DNA of 64,000 nt from Takakia lepidozioides (Eukaryota > Streptophyta > Takakiopsida > Takakiales > Takakiaceae): NCBI GenBank assembly GCA_030704615.1, contig CM060732.1, forward strand, positions 39,785,053 to 39,849,052, written 5' to 3'. The notes beneath the pieces are model-generated. The model was not told the DNA's origin and did no database searches. It was given only the letters and a program-made list of their open reading frames with translations. The position numbers and the translations under genes were made by a program. Of the stretch, positions 33,010-44,214 are shown piece by piece. The stretch's first letter is position 1. Each line of letters opens with the position of its first letter.

Positions 33010-33736
33010 TACCCACCCTGTTAAATTTCCTGTTCACCTCCTCTCTCCCTGCCTGCTGAACTCCTCTTACACCTCAATCCTGACTTGAACAACACCACGT
33101 AGTGCATCCTCTAAAAGCCACGCCCTCCAGAGAGTCCCCCAACCTTTGTCGCCTCAAGCACTCCTAACTTTCTTCCTCATAAATGTGTCAGAATGTAAGC
33201 TCCGCGAGAAACAGTCGCTCAAGTGCTTCGCCTTCAGGATTATGGAATACCAAATGCTCGACAATTTTACTATCATCTACAACCCTCGACAAATCATCTA
33301 CAACCATACAACCATCGACAAATCATCTAGGACCCTCGACTAGTGGTTGATTTAGGGTTGATTTTGTGGGCAAACCGTATGCGTTGGAATACCAAATGCC
33401 CATGTCTTCATCCCACTTGTTCAGCGAATATTCTCTAATAGATTCTTAGATCCTTCAAATTTATGCTTAGATGCTTTCATCTTTGATTTGACACCAAGGA
33501 ATACCGCATGACCACGTCCCTCGACAAATCAACTTAGGTGTTCACACCACTTGTTGACAACATGGGTGTCAACAGCGGAGGTGGCGCCACTAAGGGAGGC
33601 GGCGTCAGGTTGTTGGCACAACTTAGTTCAGATTGGCACAACCTAATTTCTAATAAATACATATATTTACATATACATATACGTAGAGGGTTTAGGGTCA
33701 TTTGCATAATCCAAATATGATGAGACCTTGTCTTTA
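33010..33736. other. Unassigned stretch
   Basis: Short degenerate repeats of the word accctcgacaaatcatcta occur at about 33280-33345. No gene seen. Confidence 0.5.
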
Positions 33737-34095
33737 AGAATGTTGGACTATAACGTAATAATTTGATGATATTTAAAGAACAACTAGATCTAATATGTGG
33801 ACGTATAATCTATAGTGTTCTAGCTTATTCGTATTACTTAGAATTTTTATATTATGAGATATACAATAAAATATTGTGAATTAAAAAATCACAAAGGGAT
33901 AGAGATTGGTTTTAAAAAATAGATCCTATAACAACCTTATTAAATGCATATGAAATATCACCATTCACTGTTCACTCTTACATGTGTTTTCTATTATTAT
34001 ATTGGTCATTTATATGTACAGAGTCTCATAAGTAGAATATTTTCATTGTCCTGACAATATAAGTATTTTTTTAATTAAAAATACAAGGAGGTGGT
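33737..34095. repeat. AT-rich repeat unit, left of the large element
   Basis: Shares a long collinear stretch with 59215-59505 and 59590-59880: gatctaat..tgtg/gacgtata, ctatagt.ttctag, cctataaca.cctt, aaatgcatat and tattattatattg.tcattta. The unit is in the same orientation as on the right side. It ends where the GC-rich inverted repeat begins. Confidence 0.75.
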
Positions 34096-34478
34096 CCTCT
34101 CATTTTAAGATAATAGGGTCTTCAATGGGCACGTGTGATGTGGCCGGTGGCCCCGCGCAGGACGCCCGGCTCCAGAGCACCCGCCCGCCCCGCCCGCCGC
34201 TGCGCGCAGTCGCCCAGCCGCGGGCGCGGCGCAGCAACCGCGCCCGCACCCGTCCGCCGCGCGGCCAGTCCCCCGCCCATGAGTCCGCTGGCCTCCAGTC
34301 GCCAGTCGGCTACTGGCCAGTCGGCTACCCAGAGTCTGCAGTCCGCCAGTACGCGCTGGCCAGTCCGCTGCCCAGCAATCTGCCCGTCCGCTGGCCAGTC
34401 CCCGCCATCCAGTCCGATGACGGCGCAAGATCGCCACTGTCCATTCCCATAACCCTCCGAGCCCTCCATTTTAGGGCT
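34096..34478 (+). repeat. Left terminal inverted repeat, GC-rich
   Basis: Very GC- and CpG-rich, in sharp contrast to the AT-rich flank. A CACGTG box at 34130-34135 is about 35 bp from the end. The inner half is built from ccagtcsgct/gtccgctggcc words. Pairs with 58742-59092. Confidence 0.9.
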
Positions 34479-36412
34479 TCAAAAATGGCAATGATCGTCC
34501 CACCCAATCCGGCCGCTCTCTATTGACAGCTGTTTGTTGTCCGATGTTGCTGTAGGCGTTTCCATGCACGCGATTGTTCCTCTTTGTGCGCGATGTTTCA
34601 TGATGATGATGAAGCGTGTACTTGAACATGAGAGGACTGTCTGGGACACTACAGCCACCATCGTTGCATATGCTTTCCACTATTTTTGCCTTCTTGTTGT
34701 GCTTTCGGGAACCTTCGTTTTATGGTTGGTTCTATGTCATAAATATGGAAAATGTGGACATCTGTCGTCGGAAACGTCCTTCTGTGATCCGTCATGATAC
34801 GTTTAGCCCCTTCGTACTGCATCCCTCATGAGAGCCTTCACAAGTTTAGTTCGTGTAAAGGAACCCATGTGGTAACCTGGGCGCGAACTGGTGGAAGCGT
34901 ATGCACATGGGGGCGTGTATTGCAGATTCGTATCGGACGATGGGACTGTTTATGTGACCAAGTATAGCAGTTGAATCCGTCGTGCATAAGTTGTGGAAAA
35001 GGGTGGAGAATCTGAAGGAAACCCAGCTTTGTGTGATGGATCCACATGGTATTCATAAGGGATAGCAGCACAAAAAAAAACAATTTGAGTCGTCACGGAA
35101 CACCATCCAGTCGTAAGGTCCCAAACATCCACACGCACCTGATGAATGCAGATGTCTGAGCCACGATGGGAGATGTCTGAGACAAATGCATCTGCAAATG
35201 CGCGTGGATGTTTGAGGTCCGTTGTGTTGCGAAGTCTGTTCACAGTGGGTCCGCTGGCCGTCAGTGCTCCGGATATTCCCCTTATAGCGTGCATAACAGT
35301 CAGTTTGGAGGCGGTCTGCTAGACAAGTCCGTTTTGGGATAGCAGTCTGTTGCACTTGTGAATTGTCAGTCTGTTGTGTCGGAAGTCTGTTTGCACTAAG
35401 TCTGTTTCACTTCTTATTTCCCTCCGGTCAGTCTTTTGGCTTGTTCTCCCGCAAGTCTGGCGAAACGTCCGTCTGCTGGACAGTTCTCCTCTATGGATAT
35501 CAGTCGTTGGACAGTGCATGCATCAAGTCTGTTGTGTCGGGAGTCTGTTCACAGTGGGTCCGCGTCCGTTAGTGCTCCGGATATTCCCCTTATCGCATGC
35601 ATAACAGTCAGTTTGGAGGCGGTCTGCTGGAAGTCCGTCTGTTGGGATATCAGTCTGTTGCACTTGTGAATTTGTCAGTTGTTGGGCGGAAGTCTGTTTG
35701 CACTCAGTGTTGTTTGACTTCTTATTTTCCCTCCGGTCAGTCTTTGGCTGTTCTCCGCCCGTCTGGCAAAACGTCGTCTGCTGGAAGTTCTCCTCTATGG
35801 ATATCAGTATGTGGACGTGCATGCATCAGTCTGTTGTGCGCGAGTCTGTTTGCAATGGGTGTGTTCGACTTTCCTGTTCTCCCTTACTCTCTTTTGTCTT
35901 CCTCGCTCCGGCAGGGAAGTGCTCCAATTATGAAGCCGCTCACCTCAGCAAAGAGAATAGTCCGCTGGACTGGCGGTCCGGTGGACTCTCGGCCCGATGG
36001 GAAATGAGTCTTGCTGCAGGCGAGGAGCGTGGATGAATTTGTACGATCCGTTCGTTCGGTGGACGTATTACAATGCGATGACGGCGGATAGTTGGCGCCT
36101 GTGAAATCGCGCCACGTTGGCAGTGCCATGCCCGCTTCCCCCTTCTACTTCTACTTCTCCATTCTCTCGCGCCTGTTTTCTTGCACAGTTTTGCACGCTT
36201 TGTTTTCCTCTTGGCGTTTCCATCACCGTAACGAAAGCCGCCATTCTTCCCCAGGTGTGGAGAGTCGCGGTGAGCCGCGAAGCGTCGCAAACACGCTCGC
36301 CTTCGTAAACAACTCGATAGTTCCGGTCCTCCGGTGAGGTTCTCACTTGCTGCGGCTGTTTCCTTCCCCTTGTGTCCTCTTTTGCTTAGGATGAGTCTTT
36401 TCATAGGACTTC
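34479..36412. other. Subterminal region without a supported gene
   Basis: Mostly cagtctgttg-type degenerate repeats and the 308-bp tandem duplication. Long open frames on both strands here follow repeat composition and lack motifs. Confidence 0.5.
35235..35850. repeat. Tandem duplication, period about 308 bp
   Basis: The block containing agtgctccggatattcccct (near 35263) recurs near 35571, and ctcctctatggatatcag recurs likewise. Both copies are laced with cagtctgttg words. Copies differ by scattered substitutions and short indels. Confidence 0.85.
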
Positions 36413-37410
36413 ATGTCGCTCTGTAACTCATTGTCCCTTGCACTTCGATCGTTTCATTCTGCAGTGATGGAGGATGTTTGTGAAAAGGTGGATGCGGTAC
36501 TGGTTTGGATTTTGTGCACCCAAACCCGACTGAAGAAGGAGCGAAGGTCCTGGTACTCACCAGACGAGTTTGATCATAAAATAGTGGAAGATTGTAGACC
36601 TCCGCGCCGGAGCCCAAAAACTCGACTTGGCAGAAGGACAAGCCTCTTCTGTCCCTTCTATGAAGAGGTGTATCAAGGACAAAAGCCAACTAAATCGGCA
36701 TTTGTGTGTGACACGGGTGCAAGGAGACTGGTGCAAGGAGACTGTTGCAATGATTCCACGGGATTTCAAGCCTTGGCCGATACTGAAAGAAATGTCGATT
36801 GTCAAAGAGGCCACAATGCGCTTGCATGGATCAGTGCTTGACCCTCGCATTTGGAATTAGACGAAGTGCGCGCACGGTATATGGCGTCCATTGTGGTGGC
36901 CCTCAAGGAGGATTTGCAAGTGCAGGGAACGCTGGACGCTCCCGAAAACGTAAACTGAGTGATGGGGCCCAAAAAAGGAGAGGCAAAAAAAGGAGAAGGC
37001 TGCAAGGTCTGCTCGCGAGGCAAGGGCAAAATCCACGCAACAGACTGAACCCGTCCTGGGCGGCAGACCCACACCATCAGTACTGATACTGAAAGTGAAT
37101 CTGCTCAGGGCCTGGAAGGGGTGACAAGTCCAGTGGACATTGACTTGCCTGACCAGACTCGGCAGCAGACTCACACAAATATCGCGACCCATGCCATCGG
37201 TTTAGGGTCAAGACCAAAAACTCAACAGAGCACTGAAGGGCCAGTCTGCCCTGGCACATTGCACCTCGTTGACTTTGGGCTTTTCCCACCAGAGTGCCCA
37301 CCAATTGGGGATCCAGACTTCTTCCGTTATTTCTACAGAGTTACCCAGTCAGGTCTGCTACGGCACATTAATCCGACAGGCAGAACAGAACTGGTTGAAC
37401 AGCTTTGAAG
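36413..37410 (+). other. Possible inward-reading gene of the element, unrecognised
   Basis: Successive open stretches occur in different frames: one with VCEKVDAVLVWIL and a Cys-containing tail (36413-36841), one strongly basic (GRSRKRKLSDGAQKRRGKKR, to 37086) and one with VDFGLFPPECPPIGDPDFFR (to 37408). The basic block looks like a nuclear signal. They may be exons of one gene reading inward from the left TIR, but I could not verify the joins. Confidence 0.3.
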
Positions 37411-38317
37411 ATGAAGATGACGATGATGAGGTAGAGGAGGTAATGGTCCAGTCTGACCGCCCAGTCTGTTTTTGTGCTGTTTGAGTCCATCATCGGGGTC
37501 ACGTTGCCTATTCAGTCTGGTCAGTCCCCTGCGTTCTCTCCTCAGTCCGCTCGTCAATTAATCTGTTTTATATCTCTGCATTACTTACTGAGTCCGTTTG
37601 TCAGTCCGCTGGTCCAGTCCACTGGTATAGTCTACTAGTTACCTCCACCCTCCGTACGCACGTTACAGTCTGCTAGTCTGTGAGTCCAGTCCGCTGCATG
37701 AGGTGAATATAGAGTCCACGTCCATGTTCCTGACGTCGAGTTCTCTGCGTGTACCAGGATGAATGTGTTCTATTTGTAGGGCATTAGGCTTGGCGGAAAC
37801 CTAGCAATGATGCTCCTTTACAAAGCGACTGCAGTGCGTGCGGAAGTGGACCGCGTGCGAGAGTACATATTATTGAAGTATCATAGGTCATCTGCTGCTA
37901 TAGCGGCATTACATATTGAAGACGCGTCGGGGGGGCATGACGTCTGAGGACAGCCGAGTCTGCCATCCCGCACCCTGTCATCCAGCAGACTCCCAGAGAG
38001 CAGACTCCCAACGAGCAGCCTGTCATCCTGCAGACTCCTCTCCAGGAGCCCATCTTGCAGCCCATGCCAATGGGAAGTCCTGTCATCCAACAGACTGCGG
38101 ACCAGCAAACTGACCAGCAGACTGCCTTTCTCTCACATAGCACGACGTTTTTTGCAGTTTGGCGATCGCCATCACCGGTAATTCGCCCCGGAGCTGAAGA
38201 CCTCACACTTCCCCGGCTTAGGGTGGGAGAATCGGTAATCCCCATTGGGATTGGCATAATGAGCTCCACCGGATCGTTGCGGACCGCCGGTGGTCATTTG
38301 TACCATTTCATTATTCC

Positions 38318-38839
38318 ATGGAGTTTTCTATTGAGGAAGCCAACCATGTTCTAGAAGCCGCCTCTGCTGTTGCCATTGAAGCCACAAGCGACCAAAATGC
38401 GCCGCCTCTACTTATGCAGCTCATGGATGACCCACGGCCTGAAGACCTCAGACATATGCCTATGGCACATCCAATTTTTGGGGTGCGAAGAAAGCACTTG
38501 TTCAGATTGACTGAGGAGGACTTTGAGCGCATAGCAGCTTCCTTCCTACAACACAGATGGATGCAATTTGGCAATTTCCGCTCATACAACAAGTTGATGA
38601 TGGACTTACTCCATGGAACACACCATTCACAGAAGTTTGTGGTGGATGAGGCATTGCACTGGTTTGCCTTGGTGATGGAGCGAGCAGTATTCGACATTGT
38701 TTTTGCAGAATCTATGTTTTCAAAGTCCTGTGGTGTGGGATCCCAACTGAAGACCGCATCGGCGCCATTGCTCATCTCGATGGAGCATGCATGTGCCGGC
38801 AAATCAAGGACATTGGCCTCGTCGGAAATCTCTTGGAAG
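38318..38839 (+). CDS. Unrecognised element-encoded exon
   Basis: An ATG-initiated 174-codon stretch ends at a good donor (ggaag/gtaaaatg). It has amphipathic helical character (SIEEANHVLEAASAVAIEA, LTEEDFERIAASFLQHRWMQ, VVDEALHWFALVMERAVFDI). It lies upstream of, and on the same strand as, the Ulp1-like gene, so it may be its N-terminal exon. No family recognised. Confidence 0.4.
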
Positions 38840-38939
38840 GTAAAATGTTATGGGCAACTTCGTGTTTCAGCTCAATTTCTTTGCCAACTTTTTTACAAGT
38901 TCACATTTGCATAAACAGTGTTGCAGGGCGAGTTGATCT

Positions 38940-40260
38940 GGGAGACAGCAAGTGCAGGCTGCTTTGACTCTTTTGCCAGAGGTGCAAGGGACCTTGTTCT
39001 GGCTTACAGGAGTTTGGGAGACTGTCCAGCAGACTGGCCACAAGAATGTCGAACAACATATTCCCCACGACACATGTGGGCAGACTGCCCAAGTGTTGGA
39101 GACCAAGCATGTGCACCAGACCGTCCCGGGTAATAGGCCGGATCACTCCCAGCAGACTGCCCCGCACACACATACTCAGTATGTGCAAACAGTACTGAGC
39201 GGGCAGCGAACTTTGCAGACTTTGCAGCAGACCGGATAACAGACCGGCCAACAGACTGCCCTTCATCCGACTGTGTAGCAGACCAGCAAACATGGCCACC
39301 AGACTGCCCCTCAGTAAACTGTAAAGCAGACCGACAAATCCAACCAGCAGATTGCCCCTCAGCAGACCGTGCAGCAGACCGACGAATCCAGCCAGCAGAT
39401 TGCCCCTCAGCAGACTGTGCAGTACACTGGCGAACCTACTCAGCAGATGGCCGAGCAGACTATCCAAGAGACTAACAGCCAGTCTGTTTCCTGGATTGTG
39501 CAATAGACTCGGATGCACTGGCCTCACCGGGACCCTGTGGACGAATTTCTGCTGAGTTCCCAACAACATGTTTTTGGATCTGCCAGTATAGAGTGTTTTG
39601 ACCGAGTCCACTTTTCCCCCAGGCACATTCACTGACAACGTCATCAGGTCACCGGTAAAGCATTCTTATCCAGCTCCCCGTGGCCTGCCTTCTATGACCT
39701 TCCACCATACATGTTCTTGATGTTTCCCAAGTCCATGGAGATCCGAACACCCAGCCGGCTGTCCACCAGACTGACCAGCACACTGAACAGTGGACACATG
39801 GAAGGACTGCCAAGCAACGTATGGCGGGGCAGCATACTGTCTTCATTGATGAGCAGACTGAGCCGCGGACTAATCAGCAGACTGCACAGGTCACAGATGG
39901 AAGGACTGACCAAGATGGCTCGGAGCGGCAGACTGCACAGCTTAGCTCTGACTGCACAGTTCAGATTGCACGGCCTGACCAGCACACTGCACACTTCACA
40001 GAGGGAAGGACTGACGACCAACCTGCCACCGAGCACATTGCCCACATTGAGGAAGAGACTGAACCGCAGAGTTGCCAGCAGACTGCACAGTTCACAGATG
40101 AAGAACCGGCGGCCGAGCAGATTGCCCACATTGAGCAACAGACTGAACATGCTGGCAGACACACTGACAAGGAACCATATGCGGCGCAGACACCGTCTGG
40201 TATAGCGCTGGATTACATGGAGTCTGCTCCCTCACCCCTTGGGCAGGTTGTGCCATTTCC
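38940..40260. repeat. CAGACTG-word minisatellite / Gln-Thr-rich region
   Basis: Dense repetition of cagcagactg and cagaccg words, including a roughly 69-bp repeat near 39295-39420 (cagattgcccctcagcagac). On plus it reads QQTAQ/QQTDESSQQIAP with several stops. It lies between the exon at 38318 and the protease gene. It may be a degenerated coding low-complexity linker or a purely DNA-level repeat. Confidence 0.7.
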
Positions 40261-40379
40261 TCTTTCAGCACTGTTGTTTATGTTTTAGCATATTGTGAAA
40301 TTGGACTAATTCGACATTTTGCTCGGTATCCTCATAGGATGTTCGTCCCTCCGTCGGCAGACTGTCTACTTCTGAGGAC

Positions 40380-42021
40380 ATGACATCTTCCGCCCATGCT
40401 GCAAACGTGGGATCGACAGCCAAGAAAGGTGTGGGGGTGAGCACGCCCCTCGATGCGCGGGTCAGTTCTATGCATGCGACCCACGAAGCTGCAAAGACAG
40501 GTCCAGCAAGTGTAAATAAACCTGCTGACCAGCCTCTGTTGCGAAGTAGGGCGGCAGCGCTGCGTTTGTCTGCTCTATCCAGCCCGCCTACAGCTGTCCC
40601 TGCTTCCCAGGGGAGAGGCAAAGCCAAGAAGCGGACTGTCGTGGACCATGCTGAGGAGGTCGAGGAGGGTCCGAGTACCAATAGACCGGCGAAGAAAAAG
40701 TCTGGCGTCTTTATGAACAAGAACCGCAAGCTGGCCTTGGACATGGACAAAGATGTGGGTCGTTTCCTGGAGCAGCACAGGTGAGAACTGTGCTCAGTCT
40801 CATTGTCTGTCTTTGTCGTTAAGTGCTTTGCACTCTGTTCTGGTCAGTCTGCACGCTGGTCAGTCTGCTGCTGGTTTCATCATTGTCTGTTGTGGTTAGT
40901 CTTGTCAGTCTGATGAATTGTTTAGCCTGTAGAGTGTTTGGTACCATGTTGATGTCAGTCTGTTCAGTACATGAGGCTTCCCGAAGGATGGTCTGCTCTG
41001 TGTAGGATGGGTGCTCGGTTTGGCAAAGCACATGCTTTGCATGTGAAGGAAGGTAATTCCATGCTGATGTTTTTTGAAGGGGACCCACGGTTTGAATGCG
41101 GACTGTCGCCGGATGACATAAAGGCGGTCCAGAAGATTGAGTCGGAGTGCACAGATAGACTCCTGGAGCTGTGGTGTCGATTCTATGAGAAGTCGGTTGA
41201 GGCTGCGTTCATCAACACTATTGTTGTTCTTCCAACGTCGACGTGGACAGTGTTGAAGTCATTGGGGTGGGGGCAACATGAAAGCCTTCTGGAGGTCTTG
41301 AAAGGTTGCCTTAGCACTGAACGACTGGGCAAGGACTTGAAAGAGTGCGATTTTATTTTGGTGCCAATTGGGGACGAGTAAGAACTCTTCTGAATCTGCT
41401 GAGACTGTCTCCTGAGTCATAGTCTGGTTTCGCAGTGTCGTCTTGACTCTGAGCGATTAAGTTGACCTCTGTATGTGTGCAGTGGGACTGGGTTTGAAGA
41501 TTGAGTCTGCTGAGTGCTGAGTCTGCTGAGTGGTCGGTCTGCTGAGTGTCAGTCTGTTGAGTCTGCCCATCATGATTGTGCAATGACGCCATGTTGTTTG
41601 ATACCATTGCAGGGGGCACTGGAGTGTTTGTATCATCGACCTCCGCAAGGGCTGTTACACTCACCTGAACTCTATCAGGGACTTGCATAAATGTCCCTTT
41701 GTTCTAGGGTGGATTCGGAAGCTTCATGCGCAGTGCTTAGGGTACTCGATGGACTCACCAGAGTGGCATGAGATTGTCCAAGCATTTCAGTTCCACGCGC
41801 CTAATGTGCCCCAGCAACCATTCAGCTGGGAGTGTGGCTTTTACGTCATGTCATTCATTCAAGTGTTTTATGAGTGGGTAAAAGTCAGAGCCAAATGTCT
41901 CCAAGACTGCAAAGCCAGAGAGAGGAACCACCTTTCACGATGGACTGGTTTACTTTCAAGTTTGCACTTGGGCAGCGAATGCAGTGTGCCCAGTATATCG
42001 TGCGGGGGTTGGACAATGTAG
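40380..42021 (+). CDS. Ulp1-like cysteine protease (C48), element-encoded
   Basis: Three phase-compatible exons (40380-40780, 41006-41377, 41613-42021) give 393 aa. The N-terminal 130 residues are Ala/Pro/Lys-rich with KKRT and RPAKKKS nuclear-signal-like patches. The C-terminal part has the Ulp1 core. It contains GHWSVCIIDL (His 260), YTHLNSI with Asn 277 where Ulp1 has catalytic Asp (same 17-residue spacing), VPQQP (oxyanion Gln 326) and WECGFYVM (Cys 332, spacing 6 from Gln). C48 proteases cleave SUMO-like modifiers. Transposon-borne copies are known in KI-MULEs and CACTA elements. Whether the Asn variant is active is unknown. It reads inward from the left TIR. Confidence 0.8.
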
Positions 42022-42585
42022 AGAAAACTGCTCTATGAGTATGATGTACTTGTCATGTGAAGTCTATGTACCTAAATAAAAAATGCGAGTATTTTCGCGT
42101 ACTATTCCAGTGGTGATGAGCATTTTTGTGTACTGTGGGTGCTGGCATGTTTTGTAATGTTGTCACTAAACTCAATGGACACAATGGTGTCAATTTTTCC
42201 ATGCACTGTGCACCCGAGTCTGCTGAGCTTGAATGTGCGAGCAGTACGCTGCCAAGGCTAGGACTGTTGGGTCTGGTACCTAGTCTGGGAGGCACCATGT
42301 CCATAAGTCCGCTAGGACGCTGGATTGGCATAAGTTGCAGGGATGAGGTGGAAGTGTGGTGAGCAGACTTTTGGAGTGGGCAGCAGACTGACCAGCAGAC
42401 TGGTTTACTGGCGCTCGCAGTCTGTTGACTGTGACTCTGTTGGGAGACTGTGCGTGAGTCCGTTGGGAGACTATGCTTGGGAGACTGTGTGGGAGTCAGT
42501 TGGGAGACTGGAGGAGTCCGTTGGGAGACTGTGCATTAGTCCATTGCGGACTTGTATTTCAGAAAGGGACAATGCTACCAGAAGA

Positions 42586-42849
42586 AATTGCAGACTTATA
42601 TTGTCTTCTTCGTGACACCTACACGACATGTCACCTTGTCTCTTTTCGAGGAATTGCAGACTTATATTGTCTTCTTTGTAACACCTACACGACATGAAAC
42701 CTTGTCTCTTTTCGAGGAATTGCAGACTTATATTGTCTTCTCCGTGATACCTACACGACGTGAAACCTTGTCTGTTTTCGAGGCATTGCAGACTTATATT
42801 GTCTTCTTCGTGACATCTACACGACCTGAAACCTTGCAAATTTTCGAGT
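42586..42849. repeat. 66-bp minisatellite, four units
   Basis: Units begin at 42586, 42652, 42718 and 42784 with the phrase ttgcagacttatattgtctt. The exact 66-bp period keeps a 22-residue repeat open on both strands (plus LQTYIVFF, minus EEDNISLQFLEKRQG). No gene call is made. Confidence 0.9.
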
Positions 42850-43033
42850 ATATATGTGCTGCAGGTGCAGGTGCAGACACCCTCTTGCTGGTTCTCCGCA
42901 AAACCCTAGGCCGGGTTTTCCAGGCCTCCACGAAATCTCGTCTCCTTTTCAGAGACATGTTGTTGTTGTCGTTCAGAGGACGGAAAGCCTTCGCTGCCAC
43001 TACAACAAAAAGCGGCTTTTACGTCTCTGTGTT

Positions 43034-43053
43034 ATGACTGCAAATGCAGTCAT
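43034..43053. repeat. Perfect 20-bp palindrome with TGACT/AGTCA ends
   Basis: atgactgcaaatgcagtcat: 9-bp arms around AA. It is the left border of a region rich in gtcat words and CACGTG boxes. Confidence 0.7.
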
Positions 43054-43139
43054 GGAAGCCATTTACAACTTCCTGACTCTGAAGACGTAAAGACCTAGTC
43101 AGTTGTGACATGGCAGATATGACTCTCCAGGCTGGCTGT

Positions 43140-43831
43140 CACGTGGCGCCAGAGCAGCTGTGGGGGTAGTCATACACGCTGGCATTACTGAATGACTGAA
43201 CGGACAGTGTAGTCCATGTCAGCCGCTGTGTCAGACAGACACGTGGTGGCTACAGAACATGCCACGTGTCAGACTACGACGGCAGCCCTCACTGCCAGCT
43301 ATGACAGCAGACGAGGGAATTAAACAACAGCATGTGTCGCGTCATAGAAGAAATGCGTGGTGCGACATATCATTGCCACGTGTCACTGTGGGGGACGGGG
43401 CTTCGCAGTCACATGTATGTCTTCATGGGGGGAAATTTGGGGTCAACACGTGGCAACATCTGGGGAAACCATATGCCACGTTCGTGTGTGCCCACGTGCT
43501 GGACTTTCGAGAGCTGTGGTGGATTCTTGCCAGTCATACCTACGACTGGCGCAGTACGGTATATTCCATGAACAGGGGATTCCATGAGGACGTTGTAGTC
43601 CCAGGTGGTGCCACGTGCGCGATCCTCTAAACCTCACGTGCTGCTTCGTAGACATACATTTGACTGGACGTTCTGATGGAGTCATAGGACCAACTGCGCG
43701 GGGACCTTAGGGGGTCACGTGTCGGAATGTAATATGCTCATACACGTATCATATTGGGTTCGGTACTCATGGTTATGACTCTAGACGGACACGTGGATAT
43801 GCCACAGAGGCAGCCAATAGGGTGCCACGTG
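43140..43831. promoter_or_regulatory. Cluster of 11 CACGTG (G-box) palindromes
   Basis: CACGTG occurs at 43140, 43240, 43263, 43377, 43447, 43493, 43612, 43635, 43716, 43790 and 43826. One per 4.1 kb is expected by chance. Most are extended as (T)GCCACGTG or CACGTGTC/CACGTGGC, the bZIP/bHLH G-box contexts. The same hexamer is kept about 35 bp from the end of both TIRs (34130 and 59053). The function is an inference. Confidence 0.75.
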
Positions 43832-44214
43832 CATGTGCCATACAACATCACAATCATGTATACAGCAAGACTTTAGGCACAGAAGTGGCACAAAAGTGGC
43901 ACAGACGTAATTCTGAAAGACCACAATAGTAGCAACATCACCATCCAGCATCACCATTATCAACCACATATGAACAGCAACAACATAACCAACCATAGTG
44001 TGTGCAATGGGGACATACCACCTACCACCACATTGCTCATTAATGAGGCATAAGTTTGCAACAACATGCATGAGAAAATCCAACATGTGATTGCTATCAA
44101 AATTGGACAGTCAATTCAGAGAAACTGTCACTACTATAAGTTACCGTAGTTGCCAAATCCGGATGAGGCACAGGTGGAAATCCCCAAGAAATCCACGATG
44201 CTAGCCGACCTACC

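Noticed and set aside
34105-34530. Long GC-rich open frames on both strands of the TIR
   Set aside because: They follow CpG-rich composition, recur in the opposite TIR with different frames and carry no motifs.
42586-42849. CRISPR-like array
   Set aside because: The 66-bp units are contiguous repeats without distinct spacers, in a plant nuclear setting.
43259-43630. 123-codon plus-strand frame within the G-box cluster
   Set aside because: No recognisable domain. Openness varies in all three frames and the region reads as repeat/regulatory DNA.
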